NCBI RefSeq assembly: GCF_001746415.1
Contig: NZ_MEHJ01000001.1
Coordinates: forward strand, 2,997,001-3,061,000
From: Streptomyces agglomeratus
GTDB taxonomy: Bacteria > Actinomycetota > Actinomycetes > Streptomycetales > Streptomycetaceae
DNA length: 64,000 nt
Direction: 5' to 3'
The notes beneath the pieces are model-generated. The model was not told the DNA's origin, ran no database searches, and saw only the letters and a list, made by a program, of their open reading frames with translations. The stretch's first letter is position 1, and the number at the start of each line of letters is the position of its first letter. The position numbers and the translations under genes were made by a program. Positions 62,956 through 64,000 of the stretch are shown here, piece after piece.

Positions 62956-64000
62956 TCAGTTCGAGTGCCGCCTCGGCGGGGGCAGTGGTGGGGGCAGTGG
63001 TGGCAGCGCCGGCAAGGGGGAGAGCGATCGCGGGCCGGTCGCGCCCGCCGGCACCAGCGCCGCCGTCGGCAGTTCCAGGCGTACTTCGGTTCCTCCCGCG
63101 CTGCGACCCCGCCCGATGCGGATACGGGCGCCGATTCCCGCCGCCCGCTCGACCATCCCCACCAGCCCGAAGTGACCGGCCTTGCGGAGGTTGTCGAGGC
63201 TGATGCCGGCGGGCAGACCGCGACCGTCGTCGAGCACACTGATGCGCAGCACTCCGCCGAAGACGCCGAACTCCACTGCCACGCGCGAGGCGTGGGCGTG
63301 ACGGTGGCTGTTCTCCATGGCCTCCGTAGCGATGGTCAGGAGGTGGCGCGCGATCGCATGAGGAACGGTGGGGACAGAACCAGACTCCGGCACAGGCGCC
63401 GACACAGGTGTAGCCCCAGGCGCCGACACAGGTGCAGCCCCAGGCGCTGCGGGCACAGGTGCGCGCACAGGTGCAGCCCCACCAGGTGCGGGCACAGGCG
63501 CAGGCGCCGGCAGAGGTGCAGCCGCGGGATCGGTGCCCGTGCCGGTCGTCGGCGCCTGCGGTGCCTCGCCCACCACGCGAAACTCTGTCCGCATCCCCGT
63601 CCGCTTCCCGAAATCCGCCAGACGCGCCGCCAGCTCGTCCCCGACGACCACTCCCCCGGTGTCGTAATCCGCCTGCCGGCGCAGGTCCGAGAGGATCTCC
63701 CGGGACTCCGCAGCCGCCCGCCGCGCCGAGCGGGCGACCATGCCCGCCTGGTGCTTGACGGTCAGCGGGTCCATACGGTCGGCCGACTGCGCCAGCCCCT
63801 CCGCCGCCATCGCGACGCCGTGCAGGGTCTTGGCCACCGAGTCGTGCATCTCGCGCGCGAGGCGCGCCCGCTCGCCCTCCACGGCGTCCGTGACCGCGAG
63901 CCGGGCGTTGGCCTCGGAGAGGGCCTGCGTGGCAGCCCCGAAGCGGAACATCAGATTCCGTAGCGTTACGCCGATGATCCCGGCCGCCACGCAGAACCCG
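62956..64000 (-). CDS. Sensor histidine kinase (HisKA_3), truncated by the window edge
   Basis: At least 347 codons are visible, continuing past the right edge. The frame has no obligatory start inside the window, since GTG at 63990 sits in an uninterrupted frame. The dimerisation domain has the phospho-acceptor His in LAREMHDSVAKTL. A Pro/Ala-rich insert (about 65 residues, APQAPTTGTG … VPESGSVP) separates it from the HATPase domain (ENSHRHAHASRVAVEFGVFG, VLDDGRGLP, GLVGMVERA). The N-terminal sensor and membrane segments lie outside the window. It is adjacent to its response regulator. Confidence 0.9.
   Translation of the reverse strand, partial: GFCVAAGIIGVTLRNLMFRFGAATQALSEANARLAVTDAVEGERARLAREMHDSVAKTLHGVAMAAEGLAQSADRMDPLTVKHQAGMVARSARRAAAESREILSDLRRQADYDTGGVVVGDELAARLADFGKRTGMRTEFRVVGEAPQAPTTGTGTDPAAAPLPAPAPVPAPGGAAPVRAPVPAAPGAAPVSAPGATPVSAPVPESGSVPTVPHAIARHLLTIATEAMENSHRHAHASRVAVEFGVFGGVLRISVLDDGRGLPAGISLDNLRKAGHFGLVGMVERAAGIGARIRIGRGRSAGGTEVRLELPTAALVPAGATGPRSLSPLPALPPLPPPLPPPRRHSN
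63391..63520. repeat. Imperfect tandem repeat in the kinase Pro/Ala insert
   Basis: Units of the type gccgacacaggtg-cagcccca and cgcgcacaggtgcagcccca recur several times. They encode the AP-rich insert between the DHp and HATPase domains. In-frame expansion or contraction is plausible. Confidence 0.7.

Overview
The window is high-GC actinobacterial DNA. WhiB and AraC/GntR/PadR regulators, SpoIIE-type phosphatases with RsbW-like kinase domains, a class A penicillin-binding protein with a long Thr/Pro/Ser tail, frequent GTG starts and strong GC hairpins after genes all point to a Streptomyces chromosome. The stretch from about 18 to 48 kb (ppgK, ispH, xseA-xseB, glpX, whiB-like gene, class I and class II fumarases, SpoIIE phosphatase, PBP, oxyR-ahpCD, phoH, uppS) has the same order I recall from the S. 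coelicolor SCO50xx core region. The assignment to Streptomyces is therefore inferred from gene content and synteny, not from a marker gene.

Layout. 1-0.75 kb: 5' part of an IS110-family transposase running off the left edge, with the non-coding end of the element facing pspA. 0.75-4.7 kb: pspA and two stress/partner-switching genes, a PAS-PAS-GAF-SpoIIE-HATPase protein and a lone HATPase. 4.8-20.2 kb: mixed housekeeping and accessory genes (NUDIX, SPOR, GntR, secreted subtilase, threonine-synthase-like enzyme, methyltransferase, DUF2000/AraC pair, Uma2, ychF, AlkZ-like glycosylase, GNAT, ppgK, ispH). 20.2-34.8 kb: amino-acid permease, exonuclease VII, glpX, WhiB, both fumarases, a secreted SGNH-lectin protein and a second SpoIIE phosphatase with a tiny coupled upstream ORF. 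34.9-48.6 kb: PBP, SPFH/ribbon-helix-helix operon, PadR, oxyR-ahpCD peroxide defence, AI-2E-type permease, secreted transglycosylase-like protein, phoH, uppS and an aldo/keto reductase. 48.9-64 kb: accessory region with an HxlR regulator, a baeRF3-like protein, prepilin peptidase, DUF192, a polymorphic-toxin/immunity pair, lipoproteins, an orphan AbiEi/DUF559 protein, repeats, PadR/SGNH/SnoaL genes, and a Tad/Flp-pilus style operon (histidine kinase, response regulator, Flp pilin, TadG-like protein, lipoprotein, OmpA protein) that continues past the right edge.

How it fits together. The most unusual object is the protein at 52554-54269. It begins with a class III (Flp/TadE-type) prepilin signal, continues into a HINT autoprotease domain and ends in a small uncharacterised toxin-like domain. 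The next gene overlaps it and is a likely immunity gene. A prepilin peptidase gene lies about 600 bp beyond, and a separate Flp pilin operon lies 7 kb away. This suggests a toxin displayed or released through a Tad-type pilus pathway. Other clear modules are peroxide sensing and detoxification (oxyR/ahpC/ahpD), RsbW/SpoIIE-type signalling (three proteins in two loci), and cell-envelope synthesis and turnover (PBP, uppS, transglycosylase, ispH).
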